64,000 bases of DNA from Oceanibium sediminis (lineage in GTDB: Bacteria > Pseudomonadota > Alphaproteobacteria > Rhodobacterales > Rhodobacteraceae): NCBI RefSeq assembly GCF_003265325.1, contig NZ_QGNX01000001.1, forward strand, positions 682,001 to 746,000, given 5' to 3'. Under the pieces are notes generated by a model, which was not told where the DNA came from, made no database searches, and worked only from the letters and a program-made list of their open reading frames with translations. Of this stretch, positions 1 to 9,700 are shown in pieces (position 1 is the stretch's first letter; each line of letters starts with the position of its first letter). The position numbers and the translations under genes are program-made.

Positions 1-974
1 ACCTCGACCTCGCGTTGCTGGGGCTGCTGGCCCGGTCGCTTTCCGGCGGTAGCGCGCGGCTGGTCTATCAATGCCTCGATATTCACGGGCTGATGACGGC
101 CCGCACGCTCGGCGGCGCCCTGGCGCGCTGGGCGGAACGGCGGGTGCTGGCACGCGCCGATTGCCTGGTGGTGAGCGCGCCGAGGTTCCTTAGCGCCTAC
201 TTCGGGCCGATCCAGGGCTATGCGGGAAGGACGCAGGTCCTGGAGAACCGCATCGTCTGGGGCGCGTCCCCGCCGCCCCGGCCGCGATCGCCCCGGCGCG
301 CCGCGTCCGGGCCGCTGACCCTTGGTTGGGTCGGTACCTTGCGTTGCCCCCGAACCTTCGACGTGCTCGAAGCGGCAGCGCGCCGGGCCGGGCCGGAGGT
401 GCTGCGCATCCGGCTGCGCGGGGTCGTTCACCACCACCAGCTGCCCGATTTCCACAGCCGCATCGCGGCCTGTCCTGGGCTGATCCACGACGGCACCTAT
501 ACCTACCCTTACGGGTTGCAATCCGCCTATGCCGGGTTGGACTACGTCTGGGCGCAGGATCTTTGGCAAAGCGGCGGGAACTCCGACTGGCTGTTGCCGA
601 ACCGCCTGTACGAGGCGGGGTACTTCGCCTGTCCCATGCTGGCGATAGAGGGCACCGCGACGGCGGAGCGTATCCGCTCCTGGGCCTGCGGCGTCGCCCT
701 GCCAGCGCCGACCGCCGACGCCCTGCTGGAGGCGTTGCCGCACCTGCGCGCCGCCCGGGAGGGGTTGGCGCGCAACCTTCTCGCCCGGGCGGGGGGCGAT
801 TTCACGCAAGACCCGGCCGAGGTGGCCGCGATGCTCACGCCTTCCGCAAAGGCCGCGCGAAGCGGGGCCGTTCCAGGCTTCGCAGCACCGTCAGCGAGGT
901 ATCGATCCCGCATCCCGCGCAGCACCTGCGCCACAGGATCGCCCAGAGCACGCAGTAGCCCACCCCCGCCATGA
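1..974 (+). CDS. glycosyltransferase-like protein, 5' end outside window
   Basis: The frame is open from the first bases, so the N-terminus lies upstream of the window. About 320 residues are visible. LGWVGTLRCP (near 110 in the visible part) looks like the first strand of the second Rossmann domain of a GT-B enzyme. LLPNRLYEAGYFACPMLA resembles the donor-binding region. Its neighbours (flippase, chain-length kinase, sugar transferase) place it in exopolysaccharide assembly. Odd point: the last 140 bases overlap the end of the convergent flippase gene, and the tail after about residue 280 is Arg/Pro/Ser-rich low complexity. The original stop may therefore have been lost by a frameshift near 835. 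The family call is by resemblance only. Confidence 0.6.
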   Translation, partial: LDLALLGLLARSLSGGSARLVYQCLDIHGLMTARTLGGALARWAERRVLARADCLVVSAPRFLSAYFGPIQGYAGRTQVLENRIVWGASPPPRPRSPRRAASGPLTLGWVGTLRCPRTFDVLEAAARRAGPEVLRIRLRGVVHHHQLPDFHSRIAACPGLIHDGTYTYPYGLQSAYAGLDYVWAQDLWQSGGNSDWLLPNRLYEAGYFACPMLAIEGTATAERIRSWACGVALPAPTADALLEALPHLRAAREGLARNLLARAGGDFTQDPAEVAAMLTPSAKAARSGAVPGFAAPSARYRSRIPRSTCATGSPRARSSPPPP

Positions 975-2133
975 CGCTGGCGGCAAGCGCGCCGCCCATC
1001 GCGGCTGCGGCCCATATCGCGGCCAGGTTTCCCGCCAGCCCCAGCCCGAGCAGCGGGGCCAGCCCGGGGGTACGCCCGTGCAGCGTCATGACGAGCAAGG
1101 GATTGCCGAGCAGCCCCCGCGCGGCGGCGGGCAGCAGCAGCCACCAAGTGAGCGGCATAACCGGGCCGGGGTCCGGCAGCACCAAGTCAAGCCACGGCTG
1201 GCCGATCCAAAGCGCCAGGACCCCAAGCGCCAGCCCCGCCAGCCGCAGGCCAGCGCTTTCGGTCAGCCGTGCGCGCAGCGCTGCCGCATCGCCCTGCCGG
1301 ATCGCGCGCGCCAGCGGTGCGGTCAGCGCCATTTCCACCGCGATCACCGGCAAAGCCGGAAGCGCGGCAAGCGACAAGGCCAGCGACAGGTGCCCCACCG
1401 CATCCGGAGCGAGCCCCGGCGCGGCGGCGATCAGCACGAGGTGCCTGTGGTACTCGAGGAACAGCAGTCCCGGCGCCAGCGCCAGCCCGGCGATCAGCCA
1501 GGCCCGGGGCTCGGCCCGGCCGCCGCTGGCGACGGTCTGCAACCGCCGCCGAAGCAGCGCCGCCTGCAAAAGACCCGCGCCGAGCATCGCGCCCAGAAGC
1601 AGCACCGGCAGCATCCAGTCCTGCCCCTGCGCCCCCGCGCCCCAAAGCACCAGCGCCCCGCCGCCAAAGGCTAGCGGGCGGGCCAGCAACCGGGGCACCG
1701 CGCCGCGCAAGGGCGCGCCAAGACTGGTGCCCGCGCGCGCCAGCACCCGGACGAGGGCGACCGCGGGGATCAGCGCCGCCAGGACCGCGCCCTGCGCCAC
1801 GGACCATCCCCCAAGGACGGCCCAGCCGAACGCCAGCCCGGCCCCGAGCGTGCCGCAGATCGCGAAGACACGGGCCAGCACCCGGCGATAGGCCCGCCCC
1901 GCCGGCCCCGGCAGTACCCGCACGGCAACCGCCTCCAGGTTCAGCGTCGCGAGCAGCGACCCGGCCATCCCGAGCGAGACGAGCAGCATCCCCCGACCGA
2001 ACGCCTCGGGCGTCATCAGGGTCGAGAACAGGATCAGCCCGACAGCGCTGCCGAGCGCCGCGATCCCCTGCGCCAGCGTCAGCACCGCGGCGCGCCCGAG
2101 GACCCTAGTCACCGCGCCCCCCGGCGCCGCCAT
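835..2133 (-). CDS. polysaccharide flippase-like membrane protein
   Basis: A 432-residue protein made almost entirely of hydrophobic helices (roughly 12 segments) separated by short Arg-rich loops. The start region (LTLAQGIAALGSAVGLILFS) resembles the first helix of Wzx/MATE-type polysaccharide flippases, which move undecaprenyl-linked repeat units across the inner membrane. It overlaps the 3' end of the chain-length kinase by 29 nt if ATG 2133 is used. A GTG at 2112 would give an 8-nt overlap and is an equally plausible start. Either way the two genes are translationally coupled. Substrate cannot be read from the sequence. Confidence 0.7.
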   Translation of the reverse strand: MAAPGGAVTRVLGRAAVLTLAQGIAALGSAVGLILFSTLMTPEAFGRGMLLVSLGMAGSLLATLNLEAVAVRVLPGPAGRAYRRVLARVFAICGTLGAGLAFGWAVLGGWSVAQGAVLAALIPAVALVRVLARAGTSLGAPLRGAVPRLLARPLAFGGGALVLWGAGAQGQDWMLPVLLLGAMLGAGLLQAALLRRRLQTVASGGRAEPRAWLIAGLALAPGLLFLEYHRHLVLIAAAPGLAPDAVGHLSLALSLAALPALPVIAVEMALTAPLARAIRQGDAAALRARLTESAGLRLAGLALGVLALWIGQPWLDLVLPDPGPVMPLTWWLLLPAAARGLLGNPLLVMTLHGRTPGLAPLLGLGLAGNLAAIWAAAAMGGALAASVMAGVGYCVLWAILWRRCCAGCGIDTSLTVLRSLERPRFARPLRKA

Positions 2134-3985
2134 AGGTCACCCGCCGCAGGTTGGCGCGGCTCAGCACCAGCCCCGTCAGGGGCAGGCCGAAGTTGCGGAA
2201 CTGATCGATGCCCCGGCGCATCTGCGCCCGGGTCGTGCGGTTCCAGCGCACGGCATAGATCACCGCGTCCACCACCGGGGCGATCACCCGCGCGTCCGCC
2301 GCCGCCAGCACCGGCGGCGTGTCGATCACGATATAGTCGTAGCGCCCGCGCATCTGCTCGAGGAAGGTGGCGAAACGCCCGGTGGAAAAGATGTCCGCCC
2401 CGTTGGCGGCGGTCCGCTCGCCCGGGATCACGTCGAAGCCCGCCGTCGGGGGCTTGTGGATCACTTCGTCCACCTCGCACAGGCGGGCCAGCACCGACAG
2501 GATGCCGCGCTGCTCGCCCAGCCCCAGCCGGTCGGCGATGGTCGCGCCACGGATGTCCGCCTCGATCAGCAGGACGGACTTGTCCCAGGCCGCCAGCGAC
2601 TGGGCCAGCAGGATCGCCAGCGTCGTCTTCCCCTCCTCCGGAAGGGAGGAGGTGACGGCGATCACCCGCGGCGGCTTGTCGAGGTTGCTCAGAAGCAGCG
2701 AGCTGCGCAGGTCGCGCAGGGATTCGGCCAGCGCGCCGCCGGGCCTGCGGTCGATATCTTCCAGCGGATCGCAGTGGCGGGTCGCGGGCTCGGGCACCAC
2801 CGCCAGCGTGCGCATGCCGCTGGCGCGCTCCAACTCCTCGGGGGTGCGGAAGCGCAGGCGCCATTCCTCGCGGATCAGAACCCAGATCGTACCGAGCCCG
2901 CCGCCAAGGATGACCGCCAGCGCCAGGACCAGCGGCACGCGCGGGCTGTGGGGTTGGCGTGGCGCGACGGCGGGCGACAGGATCACCGCATCCGCCGTAT
3001 GCGCGTCGGTCTGGATCGCGGTTTCCTTCAGCCGGGCGAGGAAATTCTCATAGAGCAGGGCGCTGGCGCGTGCCTCCCGTTCCAGCTGGGCGGTCTTCAC
3101 CAGCCGGGCGCTGGCGTCGTGGATCTGGCGGGCCAGCTCGTCCGCCTCGGCCTTCAGGCGGGCCTGTTCACCGTCCGTGCGGCCCGGGTCTGCCCGGCGC
3201 TCGGACAACGCGGCGAGGCGGCGCTCCATCTCGGACAGTTGGTCGCTGGTGCGGACCCCGGTTTCGGCGCGCGCGGCGCGGGCCGCGGCTTCCGCCTGTT
3301 CCAGGGTGGCCTTCAACTGCACGACCCGTTCCGTCAGCCAGGAGGTTGCCGATTCCGTCGCCGCCAGCTTCGCGGCGCGCTGGTCCGCGACATAGGTTTC
3401 AAGCAGGTGGTTGACGATTGCCGCGCTCTGCTCGGCCGAGCGTGAGGTCAGCGATACCGCGATCACCAGGCTGTCCGGCTCGACCGCGATGTCCAGCTTG
3501 CGCAGCAGGGTGCGAATGGTCTCGTCCCGCTCGGCGGCGGGGAGCAGGGGTGCCGGCGGCGCCGCATCGTACCCCAGCCAGCCGGCGATGCGCCGTTTCA
3601 GCACGGCGGGCGACAGCGACCCCTCGGGGCGGCGCGCGGGGTTGAACTCGGCCACCTCCACAAGGCCGAGGTCGTCCACCACGCGCCCCAGCAGCAGCCG
3701 GGACTTCAGTACCTCGGTCTGGGTGTTGAGGATCTGCGCGTCCCGTCCGAGGGCGGGCAGCACCCGGCCAAGATCGATCAAGGTCTGTTCCTGCGGGTTC
3801 AGCATCAGCGTCGAAGAGGCGCGCCAGGTCGGCACCGCAAGACTGCCGAGGGATATCCCCGCCAGCCCGACCAGCAACACGATGCAAAGCAGGATTCGCG
3901 GCCAGCCTGCCAGCACGGCGGCCAGCGTCGGGGGCGGATCCGGCGTGGCCGTCTGTGGCAGATGTATCGGGGACAGACGCGTCAC
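2105..3985 (-). CDS. Wzz/Wzc-type polysaccharide chain-length regulator with BY-kinase domain
   Basis: A 626-residue protein of the ExoP/GumC/Wzc family. TM1 is about residues 30-50, a periplasmic coiled-coil Wzz region runs to about 330, and TM2 is about 351-371. A cytoplasmic P-loop kinase domain follows, with Walker A SSLPEEGKT (446-454) and Walker A' VLLIEADIRG (471-480). The usual D of Walker A' is E here (IEAD). The C-terminus ends ANLRRVTYGGAGGRGD, with only one Tyr instead of the usual Tyr cluster, so autophosphorylation-based control may be reduced. Starts with GTG at 3985; no strong SD is visible. It is divergent from the ExoY-like gene across an AT-rich intergenic region, and probably sets exopolysaccharide length together with the flippase. 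Confidence 0.85.
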   Translation of the reverse strand: MTRLSPIHLPQTATPDPPPTLAAVLAGWPRILLCIVLLVGLAGISLGSLAVPTWRASSTLMLNPQEQTLIDLGRVLPALGRDAQILNTQTEVLKSRLLLGRVVDDLGLVEVAEFNPARRPEGSLSPAVLKRRIAGWLGYDAAPPAPLLPAAERDETIRTLLRKLDIAVEPDSLVIAVSLTSRSAEQSAAIVNHLLETYVADQRAAKLAATESATSWLTERVVQLKATLEQAEAAARAARAETGVRTSDQLSEMERRLAALSERRADPGRTDGEQARLKAEADELARQIHDASARLVKTAQLEREARASALLYENFLARLKETAIQTDAHTADAVILSPAVAPRQPHSPRVPLVLALAVILGGGLGTIWVLIREEWRLRFRTPEELERASGMRTLAVVPEPATRHCDPLEDIDRRPGGALAESLRDLRSSLLLSNLDKPPRVIAVTSSLPEEGKTTLAILLAQSLAAWDKSVLLIEADIRGATIADRLGLGEQRGILSVLARLCEVDEVIHKPPTAGFDVIPGERTAANGADIFSTGRFATFLEQMRGRYDYIVIDTPPVLAAADARVIAPVVDAVIYAVRWNRTTRAQMRRGIDQFRNFGLPLTGLVLSRANLRRVTYGGAGGRGD

Positions 3986-4188
3986 GCTCAGACCGAAAGG
4001 ACGGCCGCGTCGGTCTGGAACGTCAATCGGTGGCGCATGGAACCCTCATAAACATCGGCGCTCAGGATTTCACCGACATCTTAAGAATCCGTTAAGTTAT
4101 AAAATCATGATTAACATGTATAAATTTACGGTTTGTTTAGGGGTTCCGGAAAACTTGGCGACTGTCTTAACTCAGTCGCAGGTGTTTC
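3986..4188. promoter_or_regulatory. AT-rich divergent promoter region of the exopolysaccharide genes
   Basis: This 203-nt intergenic region separates the kinase (minus) and the sugar transferase (plus). Bases 4078-4140 are strikingly AT-rich compared with the GC-rich surroundings. They include an inverted repeat CTTAA (4080-4084) / TTAAG (4092-4096) and several TTAA/TATAAA stretches suitable for -10 boxes. AT-rich control regions of this kind are known targets of MucR/Ros-type regulators of exopolysaccharide genes. That link is inference; no regulator gene is in the window. Confidence 0.45.
4158..4179 (+). promoter_or_regulatory. 7-bp perfect inverted repeat in the leader of the sugar transferase gene
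   Basis: GCGACTG (4158-4164) and CAGTCGC (4173-4179) are perfect complements around an 8-nt spacer TCTTAACT. The element ends 9 nt before the ATG at 4189 and abuts the only SD-like bases (AGGTG, 4180-4184). It could be an operator or an RNA hairpin gating translation. Confidence 0.45.
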
Positions 4189-4848
4189 ATGTACTCCGAT
4201 CAGTCGATTGTCCTGCCAGTGTCCTACCGGGCCGGGGCGCGGGCGTATGAGGGGTTCTTCAAGCGGTTTCTTGATATTGTCGCGGTCCTGGCCGCGGCCC
4301 CTCTTGTCGCGCCCCTGGTCGTCGTTCTTGCGCTGGTGTTGCGCGCGCAGGGGCAGGCGGCGTTCTATTCCCATGCACGGGTCGGGCGCGGTGGCGTCGT
4401 CTTCCGATGCTGGAAGCTGCAAACCATGGTTGCGGATGCCGAGCGTTCATTGGCACGCCACCTGGCGCGGAACCCGGCGGCGGCGCGGGAATGGCTGCGG
4501 CATCGCAAACTGCGCCACGATCCGCGCGTGACCCGCTTCGGGCGCTTCCTTCGCAAGACCAGCCTCGATGAGTTGCCGCAGCTCTACAACGTGCTGCGTG
4601 GCGACATGTCCCTCGTGGGGCCGCGCCCGATCACCGCGCAGGAATTGCGGGCGTATGGCAGCAACGCGCGGGCCTACCTGGCGGTGACGCCGGGGATCAC
4701 CGGGCTGTGGCAGATCCGGGGGCGCAACCGGCTGGCGATGGACCAGCGGATCGCCTGTGACGTGGAATATGCGCGCGACCTCAGCCTGTGGCGGGACGGG
4801 TGGATCCTGCTGCGCACCGTCCCGGCGGTTCTTTCCGGCGGGCATTAG
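4189..4848 (+). CDS. ExoY-type undecaprenyl-phosphate sugar phosphotransferase
   Basis: A 219-residue monotopic sugar transferase of the WbaP/ExoY C-terminal family, which starts polysaccharide synthesis by moving a sugar-1-phosphate onto undecaprenyl phosphate. After FFKRFLDIV comes one hydrophobic re-entrant helix (about residues 27-50). The family motifs follow: FRCWKLQTM, RKTSLDELPQLYNVLRGDMS, LVGPRPI and TPGITGLWQIRGR. The length matches ExoY (short form, without the N-terminal membrane domain of WbaP). Transcribed away from the kinase/flippase genes; its ATG follows the inverted repeat described above. The sugar donor cannot be predicted. Confidence 0.9.
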   Translation: MYSDQSIVLPVSYRAGARAYEGFFKRFLDIVAVLAAAPLVAPLVVVLALVLRAQGQAAFYSHARVGRGGVVFRCWKLQTMVADAERSLARHLARNPAAAREWLRHRKLRHDPRVTRFGRFLRKTSLDELPQLYNVLRGDMSLVGPRPITAQELRAYGSNARAYLAVTPGITGLWQIRGRNRLAMDQRIACDVEYARDLSLWRDGWILLRTVPAVLSGGH

Positions 4849-4900
4849 GGCGAAAACCAAGGGTTTTCAACCGCGCGGTGGCAAGCTATCCAAGCATAGC

Positions 4901-4977
4901 GGCCCCGTGGCTCAACTGGATAGAGCAGTCCCCTCCTAAGGGACAGGTTACAGGTTCGAATCCTGTCGGGGTCACCA
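4901..4977 (+). tRNA. tRNA-Arg(CCT)
   Basis: The full cloverleaf folds by eye: acceptor GGCCCCG with CGGGGTC (one G-U pair), D-arm GCTC/GAGC, anticodon stem GTCCC/GGGAC around loop CTCCTAA (anticodon CCT, reading AGG), and T-arm ACAGG/CCTGT around TTCGAAT. The discriminator is A4974 and CCA is encoded at 4975-4977. Confidence 0.97.
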
Positions 4978-5014
4978 CCCGCCGGCGTTGTTCCGGCGGG
5001 AAGAGGAGGCCGGT

Positions 5015-6001
5015 TTGGAGCAGCTTCTGATTCCGGTGCGCCGCGGCGGCACCGTATTGATATTCGAACGCCGCCAGCCCGACTCAGGGCGGCGCGCGGA
5101 ATTCCTGGCGATCGCCGAGGTCGGGGCGGATGGAGCCATCGTGCCCTGCGGGCTGCATCCCCTGGCCGAGGAACAGGTCGCGGCCGCCGCCGCCGCTGCC
5201 GCGAAGCTGCCCGCGCTCGAGCGGTATTCAGGCGCCATGGCTGTGCATGACCTCGCATCCATCCAGGGGGCGCTGGATGCGCCTCCCGAGGCGGGGATCG
5301 TCGACAATTCGGTGCTGATGACCTTGTCGCTGTACCTGGAATTCTGCCGCCAGTCCCTTGTGCAGGAAGCCGCCGTGCGCCGTTACGAGGCGCGCCCGGC
5401 CCGTGAGCGGCTGGACGTCGGGCTGAGCGCCTCGGTCTATGAGAGCCTGCAACGCACGCATGAACTCGAGCGCGCCGAGGCCCTGATCGATGCGGACCTC
5501 CAGGATCTGCCCGACGCGGTGAAGCGCCATCCCGAGGCGGGCTACCTGCTGGGTCTTGCCGCCTCCGTGAAGCAACGCCTCGGCCGGGCCGAGGGCGCGC
5601 TGGCGCTGCTGGAAGCCGTCAGCCGTATCCGCCCCGATCCCAAGCTGTTCCTGCGCATGGCGCAGCTTTACCGGGCCGAGGGCGGCATCGACAAGGCGAT
5701 CGCCACGCTAAGGCGCAGCGCGAAGATGGCGCCGCTGGCCTATCCCGCGTGGCATCTGCTGGGGCATTTGCTGTCGCAGAAGGAAGCCTACGCCGAAGCC
5801 GCCGACGTCTTCCTGAAGGCAGAGGCCGAGAAACCGCTGGAGCATGGCCCGACGAGTTACCTCGCCTGGTGGCTGGTCCTGGCCGGCAAGCATGACGAGG
5901 CTGAGATCTGGGCAAAACGCGCCGAGGATCGCGGGTCCACCAGGATGGAAAGTTTCTACGTTCACCTGGCGGAAATCCGGAACGCGGAGGATTTGGGTTG
6001 A
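5015..6001 (+). CDS. TPR-repeat protein, unknown role
   Basis: About 328 residues. I chose TTG 5015 because AGGAGG lies at 5004-5009 with 5-nt spacing; the in-frame TTG at 4988 would place that SD inside the gene. The N-terminal third (EQLLIPVRRGGTVLIFERR) is beta-rich and unassigned. From about residue 130 the chain is helical with at least three tetratricopeptide-like units, such as AGYLLGLAASVKQRLGRAEG, PKLFLRMAQLYRAEGGIDKA and YPAWHLLGHLLSQKEAYAEA. It precedes the sulfotransferase-like and glycosyltransferase genes on the same strand and may be a scaffold for that machinery. No signal peptide. Confidence 0.75.
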   Translation: MEQLLIPVRRGGTVLIFERRQPDSGRRAEFLAIAEVGADGAIVPCGLHPLAEEQVAAAAAAAAKLPALERYSGAMAVHDLASIQGALDAPPEAGIVDNSVLMTLSLYLEFCRQSLVQEAAVRRYEARPARERLDVGLSASVYESLQRTHELERAEALIDADLQDLPDAVKRHPEAGYLLGLAASVKQRLGRAEGALALLEAVSRIRPDPKLFLRMAQLYRAEGGIDKAIATLRRSAKMAPLAYPAWHLLGHLLSQKEAYAEAADVFLKAEAEKPLEHGPTSYLAWWLVLAGKHDEAEIWAKRAEDRGSTRMESFYVHLAEIRNAEDLG

Positions 6002-6060
6002 ACATGTGTGGCCGCAAGGGTTTAACCCCGTGCAAGACTAACCTTTCCGGGGAGTAATCG

Positions 6061-6666
6061 GTGATCATCTCATTCAAGGCCGGCCTGGCCTATCTTGCCG
6101 CGCCCAAGACCGGCTCGACCGCGATCGAGGCGGAACTCCGCCCCGCGTCCCACATCATCTTCCAGGGAAACGCTCATTCCAAGCACCTGACCCTGCGCGA
6201 GTACCAGGCCCTTGTCGTGCCGCTGCTCAACCATGTCACCGCGCCTGAGATCGAAACCCTCGCCGTGATCCGCGAGCCGGTGGACTGGGTGCGCAGCTGG
6301 TATTCCTACCGCCAACGCCCGGCGGAACGGCCCGAGCATTCGACCAGAGGGCTCAGCTTCGACGAGTTCCTGGACGGATTCGAGGCAGACACCCAGGCCG
6401 AGGTGACCCAGCACATCGGTGACCAGGCCCGTTTCGTCGTGAACGAGGCAGGTGACGTCGGCGTGGATCACCTTTTCCGCTACGACGAGATGCCCGCGCT
6501 GCACAGCTTCCTCGGACGCCGCTTCAATCGGCAATTCGCCTTTCGCCCGCTGAATGTCTCGCCCCGGGTGAAGCTGGAGATCAGCCCCGCCCAGCGTGAG
6601 CGGATCGAACGGTTCTTCCCGCGGGACGTCGAAATCTACAACGCAGTACAATCACGTGCGGTATAA
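6061..6666 (+). CDS. sulfotransferase-family protein
   Basis: A 201-residue protein with both PAPS-binding signatures of the sulfotransferase fold. The 5'-phosphosulfate loop is AAPKTGSTAIE (13-23). The 3'-phosphate-binding segment is IREPVDWVRSW, with R71 and S79. Members transfer sulfate from PAPS to hydroxyls of carbohydrates or other acceptors. GTG start at 6061 after GGGGAG. It lies directly before the large glycosyltransferase, so a role in sulfating a surface glycan is a reasonable inference. It is short for the family, and no acceptor-specific domain is recognisable. Confidence 0.7.
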   Translation: MIISFKAGLAYLAAPKTGSTAIEAELRPASHIIFQGNAHSKHLTLREYQALVVPLLNHVTAPEIETLAVIREPVDWVRSWYSYRQRPAERPEHSTRGLSFDEFLDGFEADTQAEVTQHIGDQARFVVNEAGDVGVDHLFRYDEMPALHSFLGRRFNRQFAFRPLNVSPRVKLEISPAQRERIERFFPRDVEIYNAVQSRAV

Positions 6667-6705
6667 CGGCGGCGCGCGCGGGCGCGGGCAAGAAGGTCTG
6701 ATCTG

Positions 6706-9700
6706 ATGCGTATCTGTTTCGTGGCGCTCGAAGTCCTGGGCCCGTTCAATGGCGGGGGCATCGCGACGGCGCTGGCCGGACAGGCCGAGCATCATGCCAA
6801 GCAGCATGACGTCACCATCCTTTACGTCAATCGCGGCCTGAAACCGCGCGGGGTCAAGACCTGGGAGGACTCCTTCGCCGCGCGCGGGATCAGGTTCGTC
6901 TATCCGGAGTTCGACGCCTTCTACCAGCACAACACGATCGCTAAACGCTCCTTCGCGATCAAGGAGTACCTGGAAGAGCATGGGCAGGACTACGACGTCA
7001 TCTATTTCCACGACTACCTGGGCCTCGGCTACTACACGGCGCTGAGCCGGCGTCTTGGCCTAGGCTTTGCCAATACGCTGATCGGCACCGTGATCCACGG
7101 CCCGTCCGAATGGGCGCGGACGCTCAACCTGGTGACAGAGCGGGCGGCGGACATCAGCCTTTACGAGATGGAGCGCAAGCAGACGGAGCTGTCGGATTTC
7201 ACCGTCGCCCCCAGCCAGCATATCATCGACTGGTGTGTCGAGCAGGGCTGGCGGATGCCCGACGACAGCCGCCCCCTGTCGAACCTGCTGCCGCATCGCG
7301 TGGACCTGCACAGCGGGCTGGTTCCCGGCCAGCGCCACGAGAATATCAGCGAGATCTGCTACTTCGGCCGGCTCGAGATCCGCAAGGGGTTCTTCACCTT
7401 CCTCGACGCGATCAAGTACCTGCACAAGAACAACCTGAAGCTGCCCCGCAAGATCACCTTCCTAGGAGGCTTCTGCACCAATGGCGACCGGAACTCCGCC
7501 AGTACGGTGCTGGAATACGCCGAGTCCTGGGATATCGAGATCCAGTTTCTCAACAACTACGACCACGAAGTCGCGATCACCTACCTGGTGGACAACAAGC
7601 CGCTGACGGTCATTCCGTCGATGGATGAAAGCTTCGGGCTGACCGCCTACGAATGCCTGAAGTTCGGCATCCCGGCGCTGATCTCGGATCGTGGCGCGCT
7701 CAGCACGCTGCCCGATCGCGCGCAGGCCGAGGAGGTTCTGTTCTCCCCCCGCGCGAACACGCTGGGCAACCGGATTCACAAGGTGCTGAACGAGGGGATC
7801 ACCATCGCCGGGATCAACCCGGTGCACCTGTCCGCCACGAAGGACTGGGACGCCCTGCTCGCAGACCTGGCCGCGAAGGACCGGGTGGTGGACCCATGGG
7901 GCGCCACGGTCACCATCGACGACATGCGCGGCGACAGCCTGAACCGGCCGCCGCGCCCCCTGCGCGACGGCAAGGCGCCGCTGGTCTCGGCCATCCTCGT
8001 GCACCACAACCGTCCCGACACCTTCCGCGACGCGCTGAACAGCCTGCGCAACCAGACATACGAAAACCTGGAGATCATCGTCGTCGATGACGGCAGCACC
8101 GAGGCCAACCTCAGCAAGGTGCGCAGAATGGTGAACCACGCGGACGACCCGCGCATCAGCCTGGTGACGCAGCACAACAGGTACCTTGGCGCGGCGCGCA
8201 ATTTCGGCGTGTCCTGGTCGTCGGGCGAATACCTGCTGTTCATGGACGACGACAATTTCGCCCACCCCGAAGAGGTGGAGACCTTCGTGACCGTCGCCCA
8301 GAACACCGGCGCGGACGTGCTGAACACGATTTCCCGCCTGTTCCGCACGGTCGGCCAGGACCGGGTGCCTTACGACCTGTACATTCCCGTCGGCCCGTCG
8401 CTGTCGCTGGCCCTGTTCCAGAACACCTTTGGCGACGCCAACGCGCTCGTCTCGCGGCGGATCTTCGACGAGGTGGGCGGCTTCACCGAGGAATACGGCC
8501 TCGGCTGCGAGGATTACGAGTTCTTTACCAAGGCATTCCTCGCCGGGGCCCAGATGCAACTGGTGCCCGAGCTGATCTTCGACTACCGCGCCGACGACGA
8601 AAGCATGATGAAAGAGCTGAACTCCGGCAAGTACATCATCAACCAGACCCGGGGCGTGCGGGCGTTGTTCGAAACCCACCACGCGATGGACCTTGCCCAG
8701 ATGCGCGGCATCATGCGCGTCGGTTTCCACACCGCGATCGCGAACGAGTATTCCTACTGGGTCGACCAGTCGATCCGCGGCCGCCGCCACGCCGATTTCG
8801 AGGATCGTCTGTTGGAGGAGAAGAACAAGCCAAACGGGCGCGAGGCCTGCAAGGCCGTCGTGCAGCTTCTGGCCGCCAACGGGCGCATCCGCGAGGCGAT
8901 CGCCTTCATGGAGCGCAACAACCTGCCGCCCGACGAGTCGGTGGTCCACCAGATGCGCTCGATGCTGGTCCGCCACGAGCGCCGCGCGCTCAACCAGGGA
9001 ATGCACCAGAACGCCATCGTCAACGGCGGCTTCGACTTCTGGATTTACGGCACCCGCCATGAGGGGGTGGCCCCCTACCAGCTGGTCGCGAACGACTGGT
9101 TCATCTCATCCTCCAAGCGACGCGGCACGATGATCGTCAGCCAGCAGACCGATACCGAGCTTTACGGCCTGGGCGAGATGCCGACGGGCCGCTTCATGCG
9201 CATCGAACTCGCCCGGCCCGATCCGCAGGGCTACGCCTTCCTGTGCCAGCGGATGATGGAGTTCGGCACGCTGGTGCAGAATGAGATCGACCTCAGGTTC
9301 CTTGTCCGCGCCACGCGTCCCGGCGCCATGTCGGTGTTCCTGCGCGTGACCTACGAGCACGGCTCGGAGAATTTCGAGGATGTCTGGCCGGAAAAATCCG
9401 CCTGGCTCAGCGAAATCTGGCAGGACGTGCGGCTGCGCTTCGACCTGACCCCCTACGCAGTGGCGGGGTCGGGCAAGCTGTCCTTCGTCACGCTGTTCAT
9501 CAAGCTGCCCCTAGAAGAGGCGATCACCCTCGACCTGGCCGACGTCACCGTACTGCCCCATGGCGCGGGCGCGATGCTGCAACCCTACATGCGCGAGAAC
9601 GAGCGTATCCGCGCCGAGACGCGGGTCTTCACCTTCGGTAAGGGCGCGCGGGTGTTGCCGATGGGTGATGGCGTGCTGCGGATCACCCCACCGGAGGATT

